Source: Panopea generosa (lineage: Eukaryota; Mollusca; Bivalvia; Adapedonta; Hiatellidae). Taken from it: 64,000 nucleotides of DNA. The position numbers and the translations under genes are program-made. Below the pieces are notes generated by a model, which worked only from the letters and a program-made list of their open reading frames with translations, had not been told where the DNA came from and made no database searches. Of this stretch, positions 12,297-24,690 are shown in pieces. Numbering within the stretch: the stretch's first letter is position 1; each line of letters opens with the position of its first letter. The stretch is from positions 22,553,103-22,617,102 of the forward strand of contig CM055908.1 in NCBI GenBank assembly GCA_029582155.1. The letters are read 5' to 3'.

Positions 12297-13249
12297 CACA
12301 TCATCTAGCAGATGTCACCACATGTAGAAGACATCAAATCATGAAGCAGATGTCACCTCACGTAGAAGACATCACATCATGAAGCAGATGTCACCTAAAG
12401 TAGAAGACGTCACCTCATGTAGCAGACATCACATCATGTAGCAGACATCACCTCATGTAGAAGATATCACATCATGAAGCAGATGTCACCTCATGTAGAA
12501 TATGTCACCTCATGTAGCAGATGTCACCTCATTTAGCAGAAGTCACCTCATGTAGAAGACATCAAATCATGTAGCAGATGTTACCTCATGTAGCAGACAT
12601 CACCTCATGTAGAAGACATCACCTCATGAAGCAGATGTCACTTCATGTAGCAGATGTCAACTCATGTAGAAGATGTCACCTCATGTAGAAGACATCACAT
12701 CATGCAGAAGATGTCACCTCATGTAGCAGATGTCACCTCATGTAACAGTCAACACCTCATGTAGCAGATGTCACCTTATGTAGAAGACATCACATCATGT
12801 AGAGATGTCACCTCATGTAGCAGATGTCACCTCATGTAGCAGACATCACCTCATGTAGCAGACATCACATCATGTAGCAGATGTCACCTCATGTAGAAGA
12901 CATCACATCATGTAGCAGATGTCACATCATGTAGCAGATGTCACCTCATGTAGAAGACATAAAATCATAAAGCAGATGTCACCTCATGTAGCAGATGTCA
13001 CCTTATGTAGAAGACATCACATCATGAAGCAGATGTCATCTCATGTAGCAGATGTCATCTCATGTAGTAGACATCACATCATGCAGCAGATGTCATCTCA
13101 TGTAGCAGATGTCACCTCATGTAGCAGATGTCACATCATGAAGCAGATGTCTGCTCATGTAGCAGACATCAACTCATGTAGCAGATGTCACTTCATGTAA
13201 CAGACATCACCTCATGTAGCAGATGTCACATCATGTAGCAGATGTGACC
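12297..13249. repeat. Minisatellite, 19-bp unit, ~50 copies
   Basis: Unit is cacctcatgtagcagatgt with alternating agcaga/agaaga and atgt/acat variants, giving an apparent two-unit (38-bp) rhythm. The array stops abruptly at about 13249. Confidence 0.95.
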
Positions 13250-13943
13250 CCTCCATCCCCCTCCCTGAGGTTTCCAGAATTAAGAAAATAATTTACTTCA
13301 TTAAAATGATGACAATATTTTGCTTGGACCCTGTCCCTCTCCTATATTATAATGTTGGTTCTCCCTCCAGATTAAGACACTTCTGGCTGGAAATGATGAG
13401 ACATATTATAAAGCGGGCAATACAAGGGCTATGTTAAAGGTAAACCAGTAAAATCGTGACTTAACTATTTTACTTGAGAAGTTATTTAATTACTCGGTTG
13501 GTTATACTTATACAACTTAACTTCTTGGGTGACTGTGCTTTTTTATTACTCCAAGTCTACATTACGTGGTCCATTGTAAAGATGTAAGCAAATATCTATC
13601 ACATCAAAAGTGACATTTGTAAATAAATGCAACAAAGCAAAAACACCATATGTGTGATCACCCTAAAAACTTGAAATACAATTTGAAAAGAAATATATAT
13701 ATATGTGTGTCATACCAATGAACAATAAAATATCTACTCAAAGTAACAATGAGTCAACATGTGAAAAAGCACTTTATATATTTACCAATTATTTGATAAA
13801 TTAAATCAATTAATAAAAAAAAAATGAAGGGAGGCCAAAAATTATCAAACATGTTCTATGTACAAATAGCTGCCTCAAAATGTCAGACAACGTAAAGTTA
13901 TTTTTGGTATAATACAGGTTATATTCTATGTACTAGTATATCA
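13250..13943. other. Unique DNA around a possible exon
   Basis: Holds the low-confidence exon candidate at 13371-13439 and a short TA-rich run at 13690-13705. Otherwise nothing recognised. Confidence 0.4.
13371..13439 (+). CDS. Possible 69-bp internal exon
   Basis: Preceded by a pyrimidine-rich acceptor (ttggttctccctccag) and followed by a donor-like AAAG|GTAAAC. Exactly 23 codons, read in one frame as IK-T followed by LLAGNDETYYKAGNTRAML-K. In-frame stops flank it on both sides, as expected for an isolated exon, and its composition is less AT-rich than its surroundings. I do not recognise the peptide. It could be a chance open stretch or a remnant of retroelement coding sequence, and no companion exon was found. 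Confidence 0.2.
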
Positions 13944-14160
13944 GGTCCTCCATGGCTTCATAGTCTAAGGTGTTGTCATCCATTGACTGCTTAGGTAAAT
14001 GATCTGAGCCCAGCTCTGTCCACAAACCGTATGTGAGAAAGTTTACTAGTTCCAAGCGGAAGGACAGTTGTTCTACTCAGATTCATTGTGCAGTTTTTCT
14101 CAACTAATAAAACTGGATATCCCACATATATATATAACCTGGTATGTTTTTAAACCCTAT
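13944..14160 (+). mobile_element. SINE-B copy, diverged
   Basis: Plus copy: head ggtcctccatggcttcatag, core gtgagaaagtttactagttc, then gttctactcagattcattg and taataaaactggatatccca, ending in a degraded tail. The B box is poorly preserved. Confidence 0.8.
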
Positions 14161-14974
14161 AAAATAATAATAATAAATAAATTATATGTATAATTAATAC
14201 ATGCTTAAGTAACAGGACTTTCTTTACCTTTATAATGTATAATTACAGAATTTCACTGGAGATGTAATTTTTAAAGAGGGACCATATGCACTGGCACAGC
14301 TGCCTGTATACCACAACCCCCGGGCTTGCACATTTTCCTGTCAATGTATCATTATATCTGCTAGAAATGCCATAGAAATCAGAAATTAAATGCATCCTAA
14401 AAAAAATAATTCTAGGGGTACCAACCATCAATAAAACCTGGTGGGCTTCCACATCATTTGGCGTCAGCTTTACCACCGGCATACATTGAAGTTTAACTGT
14501 TTATGAATTATAACATTAAGCACCTGCAGACATAGATAAGGTAGAAGTAAATCAACTTTTCACAAAAAATTTATACTTTTATCCTAACTTACAAGAATGT
14601 ATGTTTGGAATTCATTAATTTCTGTGATGGTGTTCAATTTTGAGATAATTCTGAGGAATGAGTATGCCTAACTTACTGCTTAATTGAATTATTTACTCTT
14701 ATCTCACAACTAAATATCATCAGCTATACCCCAAGGGGAATCTTTCTTTTTCTATCTAAATAAAAATCTGAACCATTTATGAGCACAAACAGTCTGGTTC
14801 TTAGATAAATGTCTATGGTGATGGAATCATTAGCAAACAATGTCAACCAGTATGATAAGGTTCCAGTCTATTCAGGATTCGCATAATTAGCTCTCAGTTA
14901 GAAACCCCTTATTAATGAAATAGTCCTCAAACAAGAATGAAGCAAAGAAATGGTAAAGAAAGAATGGTAAGTAA
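14161..14974. other. Unique AT-rich DNA
   Basis: A 79-residue minus-strand open frame (14243-14482) has no recognisable domain and no clear splice signals. No repeat recognised. Confidence 0.35.
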
Positions 14975-16775
14975 CCTCTTGTCCTTTACAATGATTCCCC
15001 ATCCCAACTTTCATAGATTCATACCTCTTGTCCTAAATTACAGTGATTCCCCATCCCCACTTTCATAGATTCATACCTCTTGTCCTAAATTACAGTGATT
15101 CCCCATCCCCACTTTCATAGATTCATACCTCTTGTCCTAAATTACAGTGATTCCCCATCCCCACTTTCATAGATTCATACCTCTTGTCCTAAATTACAGT
15201 GATTCCCCATCCCCACTTTCATAGATTCATACCTCTTGTCCTAAATTACAGTGATTCCCCATCCCCACTTTCATAGATTCATATCTCTTGTCCTAAATTA
15301 CAGTGATTCCCCATCCCCACTTTCATAGATTCATACCTCTTGTCCTAAATTACAGTGATTCCCCATCCCCACTTTCATAGATTCATACCTCTTGTCCTAA
15401 ATTACAGTGATTCCCCATCCCCACTTTCATAGATTCATACCTCTTGTCCTAAATTACAGTGATTCCCCATCGCCCCTTTCATAGATTCATACCTCTTGTC
15501 CTAAATTACAGTGATTCCCCATTGCCCCTTTCAAAGATTCATATCTCTTGTCCTTTACAGTGATTCCCCATCCCCCCTCTCAAAGATTCAGGCCTCTTGT
15601 CCTTTACAGTGATTCCCCATCGCACCTTTCAAAGATTCATATCTCTTGTCCTTTACAGTGAATCCCCATTGCCCCTCTCAAAGATTCAGGCCTCTTGTCC
15701 TTTACAGTGATTCCCCATCGCCCCTTTCAAAGATTCATATCTCTTGTCCTTTACAGTGAATCCCCATTGCCCCTCTCAAAGATTCAGGCCTCTTGTCCTT
15801 TACAGTGAATCCCCATTGCCCCTCTCAAAGATTCAGGCCTCTTGTCCTTTACAATGATTCCCCATCCCCACTTTCATAGATTCATATCTCTTGTCCTAAA
15901 TTACAGTGATTCCCCATCGCCCCTTTCATAGATTCATACCTCTTGTCCTAAATTACAGTGATTCCCCATCCCCACTTTCATAGATGCATACCTCTTGTCC
16001 TAAATTACAGTGATTCCCCATCGCCCCTTTCATAGATTCATACCTCTTGTCCTAAATTACAGTGAATCCCCATTGCCCCTTTCAAAGATTCATATCTCTT
16101 GTCCTTTACAGTGAATCTCCATTGCCCCTCTCAAAGATTCAGGCCTCTTGTCCTTTACAGTGATTCCCAATCGCCCCTCTCAAAGATTTATGCCTCTTGT
16201 TCTTTACAGTGATTCCCCATCCCTCCCTTTCAAAGATTCATACCTCTTGTCCTTTAAAATGATTCCACATCCACTCTTTCAAAGATTCATGCCTCTTGTC
16301 CTTTACAGTGAATCCCCATCGCCCCTCTCAAAGATTCAGGCCTCTTGTCCTATACAGTGATTCCCCATCGCCCCTCTCAAAGATTCTGGCCTCTTGTCCT
16401 TTACAGTGATTCCCCATCGCCCCTCTCAAAGATTCAGGCCTCTTGTCCTTTACAGTGAATCCCCATCCCCCCTTTTTAAAGATTCATACATCTTGTCATT
16501 TACAATGATTCCCCATCCACTCTTTCAAAGATTCATGCCTCTTGTCCTTTACAGTGAATCCCCATCCACTCTTCCAAAGATTCATGCCTCTTGTCCTTTA
16601 CAGTGAATCCCCATCCACTCTTTCAAAGATTCATGCCTCTTGTCCTTTACAGTGAATCCCCATCCACTCTTCCAAAGATTCATGCCTCTTGTCCTTTACA
16701 GTGAATCCCCATCCCCCATTTCAAAGATTCATGCCTCTTGTCCTTTACAGTGAATCCCGATCGCCCCTCTCAAAG
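14975..16775. repeat. Minisatellite, 52/49-bp unit, ~35 copies
   Basis: Two subtypes alternate in blocks. The 52-bp type has cctaaattacagtgattccc and cactttcatagattcatacc. The 49-bp type has gtcctttacagtgaatcccc and cctctcaaagattcaggcc. The first half is nearly homogeneous 52-bp; 49-bp units take over from about 15540, a 52-bp block reappears at about 15860-16070, and 49-bp units follow to the end. Confidence 0.96.
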
Positions 16776-16979
16776 ATTCAAACAGTCTGATTTATATTCA
16801 CCACAAGTATAAGATTATTTATCATCCAGGTGACTTGTTTATGCACTTGTTTCTGTTTTGTTACCTTTCCAGAAAGATATAATAATGATCATGTTTCAAT
16901 GAGTAGAACATCTGTTTGCTAGCTGATGCCATGTCTGTTTGCTGCCTGCCATGTGTTTCAAACATCATCTTGTAATTAT

Positions 16980-17268
16980 TGAGTTTATTTCAATATTTAG
17001 CATCATTTCCATGCCATCCATCAATGGCTTACATACAATCAAGTTAACATAACCACTCTTTCCTGGAATACTGGAAGGTTAACCAGTACTTGAGCACAAC
17101 CCTCTTCACAAGTAACTGATAACATTCCCACTTGAATCAGTGGAAAACAAATGACAATGAGACACAATGTCATATCTATCAAGGAGACTGTTGCTGGACA
17201 GGGATTAAAACTCATGACCCCTGGATTGATAGTCAGACGTGCCATCGACTGAGCTTACTGAGCCTGGT
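16980..17268 (-). mobile_element. SINE-A copy, full length
   Basis: Tail side atatttagcatcatttccat, body gataacattcccacttgaat, head actcatgacccctggattga and gactgagcttactgagcc. The central ctctcaccact segment is altered, but the order is complete. Confidence 0.87.
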
Positions 17269-17524
17269 TGTTATAAATGGATGAATTGTAATAATACATA
17301 TACATGTAAATAAATCTCAACTTGGTGGGCCAGTTTAGTAACATTTGCTTAAGACCCATAAAGCATCAATTAATTAAAAAATTACAGAAACACCATCAAC
17401 ACTGTTGTGTTTAACACACGTTTCTGGCAAACTCTTTACATAATTATGCCCTCAGCAGAGTATTGTGGAATTCAGATTGTCTTATCAAAACAATTTCATC
17501 TAGCATCAAGAAACATCAACCTCT
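17269..17524. other. Unique AT-rich DNA
   Basis: Nothing recognised between SINE-A and the 31-bp minisatellite. Confidence 0.4.
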
Positions 17525-17712
17525 TTTTCTCTCTCTATTATATATTATCTCTCTTCCTGATCATAACTTCCAGCATTATTTCCCTTCCTGATCATAACTT
17601 CCAGCATTATCTCCCTTCCTGATCACACCTTCCAGTATTGTCTCCCTTCCTGATCATAACTTCCAGCATAATCTCCCTTCCTGATAATAACTTCCAGTAT
17701 TATCTCCCTATC
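17525..17712. repeat. Minisatellite, 31-bp unit, ~6 copies
   Basis: Unit contains ttcctgatcataacttccag and cattatctcc. It ends directly where a headless SINE-A begins. Confidence 0.9.
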
Positions 17713-17940
17713 CAGCCACAGTCTCTGTAATGACTGATATACGACATTCGTCTCGTTATCATTCATCTCTCACCGCTGATTCTAGTGTGAAAGTTATCAG
17801 TCACTTGCAGAGATTGGGTGTACTCAAGTTCTGGTTAATCTTCCAGGATCGCAGGAAACAGTGGTTAGATTAACTGGTGGTCTGTTAGCCCTTGATGTCA
17901 TAAAAACACAAAATATTCAGTTAATTAATCAATTATTTAA
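17713..17940 (+). mobile_element. SINE-A copy missing its head
   Basis: Starts at the head-body junction (cacagtctctgtaatgactg) and continues through the body (gtgaaagttatcagtcactt) and 3' part to a CAAT-like tail (cagttaattaatcaat). The tRNA-like head is replaced by the 31-bp minisatellite. Confidence 0.85.
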
Positions 17941-17979
17941 CACTCAGTAAGTTTACAAATATTCAAATTAGAATACTCA

Positions 17980-18165
17980 AGCAGATACCTGAAAGAAAGG
18001 ATCTGGAGAGTCCTGGGTTTGATCCTCCAATCGCGGCCACATGTGCTTTCCTTGAGCAAGACACTTTATCCATGTGCTGGTTATACCCAGGAAGACTTCA
18101 AGCATGATTTGTCTTAAGTTGTAATCACTTGTTTCACAATCAATGTAAAATAAATAAGTTTAAAA
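17980..18165 (+). mobile_element. SINE-E1 copy, 5' truncated
   Basis: Retains the B box (gggtttgatcctccaatcg) and the body tccttgagcaagacacttta, ttatacccaggaagacttca and tgtaaaataaataagttta. Matches 60938 and the reverse of 31992. Confidence 0.75.
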
Positions 18166-18954
18166 TCATTAATACCATAAAAATTTTCATCTGGCAAAAA
18201 CTGATTTTTATATGAAATTTAAACACTTTCATCCAAAGACAATGAGAATTAATTAGTGTCTCATTACTTATTATAAATGACAAATAATCATAATTAGTGG
18301 CCAGAAAGCAAATGTTGTTTGGGAAGAGGAACTTTCAATTTACACAAAATTTCAATTCTTATGACCCACCTTTTTCTTGCAGAACTCTCACCAAGATATG
18401 TTCCATATTGTAGGTAATAAAAACATCACAAAGATAAAGCAAAATGTACAAACATTTAACATCAACAAGTACATGATCAAAAGAAAGTCTATCTCTTTTT
18501 TTTTGGCACCATTTCCACCTATCTGGGATCATCACAAACCATATATTTCACAACTTCGGCATGTGTTCAGTTTTCAGCTCACAAACTATCACTTTTATTA
18601 CAGTTAGCATGTTTATGTTTTCCCTTATTTATGCACTATCTATTACACATTATGAAACCTCTGCCAACTTTAATGTTAGATATGAATGTAACAAACCAAG
18701 GATAGGAAACTGATAAACATGATAGAGAATTTATTTATTTATGATTACAAAACAACCAACTCATCTTGTATATATCACTACCAGTGATGCAGATCTATAG
18801 ATGTGTTACTGACACCAGGGGGACACCTGAGAAAGATTGAGTGATTACTCAGTACCATCTCATGTACAATGCCAACACGGAGATTCAAAATACCGAGAAG
18901 TCAGCACACTTCCAACAACTGGAGAACCAAACATAAGTATGATAAAGTATTAAA
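18166..18954. other. Unique AT-rich DNA
   Basis: A 76-residue open frame (18377-18607) shows no motif. No repeats recognised. Confidence 0.4.
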
Positions 18955-19116
18955 GAGAATATAATTATCAGGATTTATAAAAAAAAATTGAAATTGGCTA
19001 AAAATATTTTTTTCCAATATACCAAACCAATATATACTCAATGGCTCCTTATTGCCAAAAAGATTCACATACCAAAATAATATATTGAAAAAGCTTTCCT
19101 AACTTGGGCTACGTAC
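18955..19116 (+). mobile_element. Dispersed repeat family D, truncated copy
   Basis: Shares atcaggattt, tttttttccaatata, the atatactca segment and taatatattgaaaaag with aacttgggctacg, as in the 21597 and 58645 copies. The match stops at the start of a (CT)n tract. Confidence 0.65.
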
Positions 19117-19874
<758 letters not shown>

Positions 19875-21537
19875 TGCAACCCCATATAACACAGCAACAC
19901 CATATAACACAGCAACCCCATATAACACAGCAACCCCATATAATACAGCAACCCCATATAATACAGCAACCCCATATAATACAGCAACCCCATATAACAC
20001 AGCAACCCCATAAACACAGCAACCCCATATAACACAGCAACCCCATATAATACAGCAACCCCATATAACACAGCAACCCCATATAACACAGCAACCCCAT
20101 ATAACACAGCAACCCCATATAATACAGCAACCCCATATAATACAGCAACCCCATATAACACAGCAACCCCATAAACACAGCAACCCCATATAACACAGCA
20201 ACCCCATATAATACAGCAACCCCATATAACACAGCAACCCCATATAACACAGCAACCCCATATAACACAGCAACACCATATAACACAGCAACCCCATATA
20301 CACAGCAACCCATATAATACAGCAACCCCATATAACACAGCAACCCCATATAACACAGCAACCCCATATAACACAGCAACCCCATATAACACAGCAACAC
20401 CATATAACACAGCAACCCCATATAACACAGCAACCCCATATAATACAGCAACCCCATATAACACAGCAACCCCATATAACACAGCAACCCCATATAACAC
20501 AGCAACCCCATATAACACAGCAACCCCATATAACACAGCAACCCCATATAACACAGCAACCCCATATAACACAGCAACCCCATATAACACAGCAACCCCA
20601 TATAACACAGCAACCCCATATAACACAGCAACCCCATATAACACAGCAACCCCATATAACACAGCAACCCCATATAACACAGCAACCCCATATAACACAG
20701 CAACCCCATATAACACAGCAACCCCATATAACACAGCAACCCCATATAACACAGCAACCCCATATAACACAGCAACCCCATATAACACAGCAACCCCATA
20801 TAACACAGCAACCCCATATAACACAGCAACCCCATATAACACAGCAACCCCATATAACACAGCAACCCCATATAACACAGCAACCCCATATAACACAGCA
20901 ACCCCATATAACACAGCAACCCCATATAACACAGCAACCCCATATAACACAGCAACCCCATATAACACAGCAACCCCATATAACACAGCAACCCCATATA
21001 ACACAGCAACCCCATATAACACAGCAACCCCATATAACACAGCAACCCCATATAAACAACAGCAACCCCATATAACACAGCAACCCCATATAACACAGCA
21101 ACCCCATATAACACAGCAACCCCATATAATACAGCACAACCCCATATAATACAGCAACCCCATATAATACAGCAACACCATATAACACAGCAACCCCATA
21201 TAACACAGCAACCCCATATAATACAGCAACCCCATATAATACAGCAACCCCATATAACACAGCAACCCCATATAACACAGCAACCCCATATAACACAGCA
21301 ACCCCATATAACACAGCAACCCCATATAACACAGCAACCCCATATAACACAGCAACCCCATATAACACAGCAACCCCATATAATACAGCAACCCCATATA
21401 ACACAGCAACCCCATATAACACAGCAACCCCATATAATACAGCAACCCCATATAACACAGCAACCCCATATAACACAGCAACCCCATATAACACACAGCA
21501 ACCCCATATAACACAGCAACCCCATATAATACAGCAA
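19875..21537. repeat. Minisatellite, 18-bp unit, ~92 copies
   Basis: Unit is caaccccatataacacag. Variants (ataata, caacacc, cataaac) are concentrated at the two ends; the centre, about 20458-21050, is a run of about 33 identical units. With an 18-bp period, all three minus-strand frames stay open for about 550 codons (Cys/Tyr/Met/Gly/Leu-type repeats). These are not genes. Confidence 0.98.
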
Positions 21538-21596
21538 GAATGATTAATAGGCTTATACCCTAAACTTATAACACCCTGTATGACATGTTGGAAACA

Positions 21597-21805
21597 TTTT
21601 AAAGGAATTAATCAGGATTTTTCAAAATTTTTATTTTTTTTCCCCAATATATCATTCCTATATATACACACTGACCTCATATTGGCAAAAGGATATATAT
21701 TTAAACATGCCAAAATAATAATATATTGAAAAGGAATTTCCTAACTTGGGCTACACGCCTACGTTAGACTAATATAGATTAAATGACGCTGTGTGATTTC
21801 AGGTA
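21597..21805 (+). mobile_element. Dispersed repeat family D
   Basis: Reads taaaggaattaatcagga, ccccaatatatcattcctat, atattggcaaaaggatatat, aacttgggctacacgcctac and gtgtgatttcagg. Collinear with 58645. Confidence 0.65.
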
Positions 21806-23205
21806 ATACACAGGTTAAGAGTTCTAAATAATAATTTTAGTCTATTTTTACATGCTTTCATAGACAGTCTATTTTTATACATCTTTGTATCAAAAATGAA
21901 ACTATGTCAGTCACTCAGAGAGAAGTTTTCAATTCCAAGTATTGCTTTTTGATATCCTTGAAATATTTCAAATTAAGTATTTGCTGAATACCCACAAATA
22001 TACTCCTATTTGTGCAGTGCAGTTTGCAAAAGGAGGTTATTAATTTTATTTGTGCCAGAGATATCAAAATTTTAAATGTGTATGAAATGTGTTTAAAATG
22101 ACATAAAACCCACTGCTGGTAATAAAACATAACAGTTATGTATATCTATTTGAATAATACCTTTTTTTTAAATTAGATAAAAGACCAATGCCAAAGTGTT
22201 AAAATAGGTGTGGGGGCATGTATTGGGAAGGTTAATGGTAAGCAAGATATCAGAGAAATCCTTGATTCTTCAATATTTTACAAATATTAATCAAAAACAA
22301 ACGCAGATTGAAAGTTAAATGCGGTTTTGTCCTGTCTTTAATTTGTCCCGACATATTAAAGTCACTGGAAGTCTTCTAGTTGGGTTTATGATCCATAATA
22401 AAAGTCTTGGTGCCACCATATTTTCTACTGGCTATGTTAGTTGTGGATGCTCAGGGCTTGGCCGCATTTGTTAGATTTACAATAAAACAAGATTTATTCC
22501 AGTAATGAGCTGAGAGCAGATGCTAAACCAGTAATTACTGGAGACACAATGGATTTATACACGGTTTATCATGTGCCTCACCCAGCAGGTTTACAATATT
22601 TTAATGTCATTGTGGACAGAGACATAAAATCTCTTCAAAGCCCAGCAGACTACCTCTGGGCTGATAAATATCGACTTCCTTTAGTCGTCTTTCTGAAATG
22701 TTACTTTTAAGTCCCAAGCGCGAGTACACAATCAATGTAATAACAAGTTTTAAAATAAAAACAACACTTTCAGACCATTTTTGTTCATAAAGTTTTACAA
22801 ACTGGCATAAAGTGCTAAGAAATCAAGACTTGGGAGAAAACCAGCCATATTTCCATATCTCATATTCGGACAGGTTTTCTAAATTGCTATAACTAGAAAT
22901 TTGCCACTGCTCATTGACAGAATGGAAGCTGTCTGGAAGCCAATATGAATATTTTATGATTTCATCTATTATAACTTTGCTAACATTTTCTCAAAATGAT
23001 CTCATCGACCAGTAGGCAGAGACAGTGGCCTACTTTATTTGCTTGTTTATTACAAATGCAAGAAAAGTGCTCCATTTTCTACAAATTTGAAAAAAGAAAT
23101 TTGAAGCAATTTATAGAGGGCATTCGATGAAGTTACTTCAAACTTGGGCAATCTTATTTTGTGAACTTTTTGTTATGAAGCATCTTTTTTCTTCTTCTTC
23201 TTGTG
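21806..23205. other. Unique DNA, possible regulatory block inside
   Basis: No gene or repeat. The part at 22290-22720 is more complex and less AT-rich than its surroundings. It contains several homeodomain-like cores (taattac, ttattcc, taatgagc, taatgtcat) but no open frame. Poly(T)/poly(CTT) lies at about 23187-23203. Confidence 0.3.
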
Positions 23206-23244
23206 TTTTTTGGGGTTTTGAATAAGTTTAAACCCTTTACTTCA

Positions 23245-24310
23245 TATAGACGCCTTTGGACACCTCTAATATAGACGCCTTTGGACACCTCTAATATAGT
23301 TGCCTTTGGACACCTCTGTTATAGACGCCTTTGGACACCTCTAATATAGATGCCTTTGGACATCACTAATATAGTCGCCTTTGGACACCTCTGTTATAGA
23401 CGCCTTTGGACACCTCTAATATAGATGCCTTTGGACACCTCTTATATAGAAACATTTGGACACGTCTAATATAGACAACTTTGGACACCTCTAATATAGA
23501 CGCTTTTGGATACCTCTTATATAGATGCATTTGGAAACCTCTAATATAGACGCCTTTGAACACCTCTTATATAGACGCATTTGGACACCTCTAATATAGA
23601 TGCCTTTGGACACCTCTATTATAGATGCCTTTGGACCCCTCTAATATAGACGCCTTTGGACACCTCTAATATAGACGCCTTTGGACACCTGTAATATAGA
23701 CGCATTTGGACACCTCAAATATAGACGCCTTTGGACACCTCTAATATAGACGCCTTTGGACACCTCTAATATAAACGCATTGAGACACCTCTAATAAAGA
23801 TGCCTCGGGACACCTCTAATAAAGATGCCTTTGGACACCTCTAATATAGACGCCTTTGGACACCTCTAATATAGACGCCTTTGGACACCTCTAATATAGA
23901 CGCCTTTGGACACCTAATATAGATGCCTTTGGACACCTCGAATATAGACGCCTTTGGATATCTCTTATATAGATGCCTTTGGACATCTCTAATATAGATG
24001 CCTTTGGACACCTCTATGGACACCTCTTATATAGACCCATTTGGACACCTGTAATATAGACGCCTTTGGACACCTCTAATATAGACGCATTTGGACACCT
24101 CTAATATAGAAGCATTTGGACACCTCTAATATAGACGCCTTTGGACACCTCTAATATAGACGCTTTTGGACACCTCTAATATAGAAGCATTTGGACACGT
24201 CTTATATAGACGCCTTTGGACACGTCTAATATAGACGCATTTGGACACCTCTAATATAGACGCCTTTGGACACCTCTAATATAGACACCTTTGGAGACCT
24301 AATATAGAAG
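23245..24310. repeat. Minisatellite inside the MITE, 25-bp unit, ~42 copies
   Basis: Unit is atagacgcctttggacacct plus ctaat. It begins at the terminal-repeat segment catatagacgc, so the first unit overlaps the inverted repeat. The other MITE copies have about 1 (57841), 4 (56445) and 3 (61265) degenerate units in the same place. Confidence 0.95.
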
Positions 24311-24357
24311 GCTTTTGAATTATTGGGTGAATTATGTTTATATTAACTGACAGAGTG

Positions 24358-24424
24358 GAAAACAGTGCAGGAAGTGTTCAGATTACTCGATACGAGCAAT
24401 CTGAACTCTTCCTGCACTGTTTTC
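24358..24424. repeat. Internal hairpin of the MITE
   Basis: Two 32-nt arms (24358-24389 and 24393-24424) pair with two mismatches around a 3-nt loop. The arm starts gaaaacagtgcaggaag. The same hairpin is present in all four copies. Confidence 0.93.
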
Positions 24425-24474
24425 AAAGGGCTTTGTGATTGGTGCGGTAAAACGCGTATCTATGGAGTAAAGGG

Positions 24475-24690
24475 TTAATGCAATTTTCAACACATTTCAG
24501 TGTATATATAGAATTTCCAGTTTTATTGGTGGAGAAGAACCTCAAAATGAATCTGAGTAGAATCACCATTCTTTTGCAAGTAATTGGCAAGCTTTCTCAC
24601 ATAAAGGTTTTAAAGCGAGTACCACCTTAGTGGTGAGACATAAGTGATTTTGAGATGACGCCTTAGACCACTCGGCCATGGGTGACTACT
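24475..24690 (-). mobile_element. SINE-B copy, interrupted by the MITE
   Basis: After the TTAA the SINE-B tail continues (tgcaattttcaacacatttc), then ttttattggtggagaagaa, aatgaatctgagtagaatc and the A-box complement accactcggccatggg. The missing end of the tail lies on the other side of the MITE (ttttgaataagtttaa, about 23216-23231). Confidence 0.87.

Larger units (their letters stand above)
23228..24478 (+). mobile_element. TTAA-flanked MITE, minisatellite-expanded copy
   Basis: Bounded by TTAA at 23228-23231 and 24475-24478. The left end reads accctttacttcatataga; the right end, inverted, reads ccctttactccatagatacg. That is a short terminal inverted repeat beginning CCCTTTACT. TTAA sites with CCC...GGG ends are typical of piggyBac-type elements. 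Inside are the 25-bp tandem array (23245-24310) and a near-perfect hairpin (24358-24424). No transposase is present. It sits inside a SINE-B tail and is about five times longer than the other three copies. Confidence 0.85.

Noticed and set aside
12297..13249. CRISPR-like array
   Set aside because: Short regular repeats but no unique spacers between them; simple head-to-tail minisatellite in a eukaryotic context. The same applies to the other arrays.
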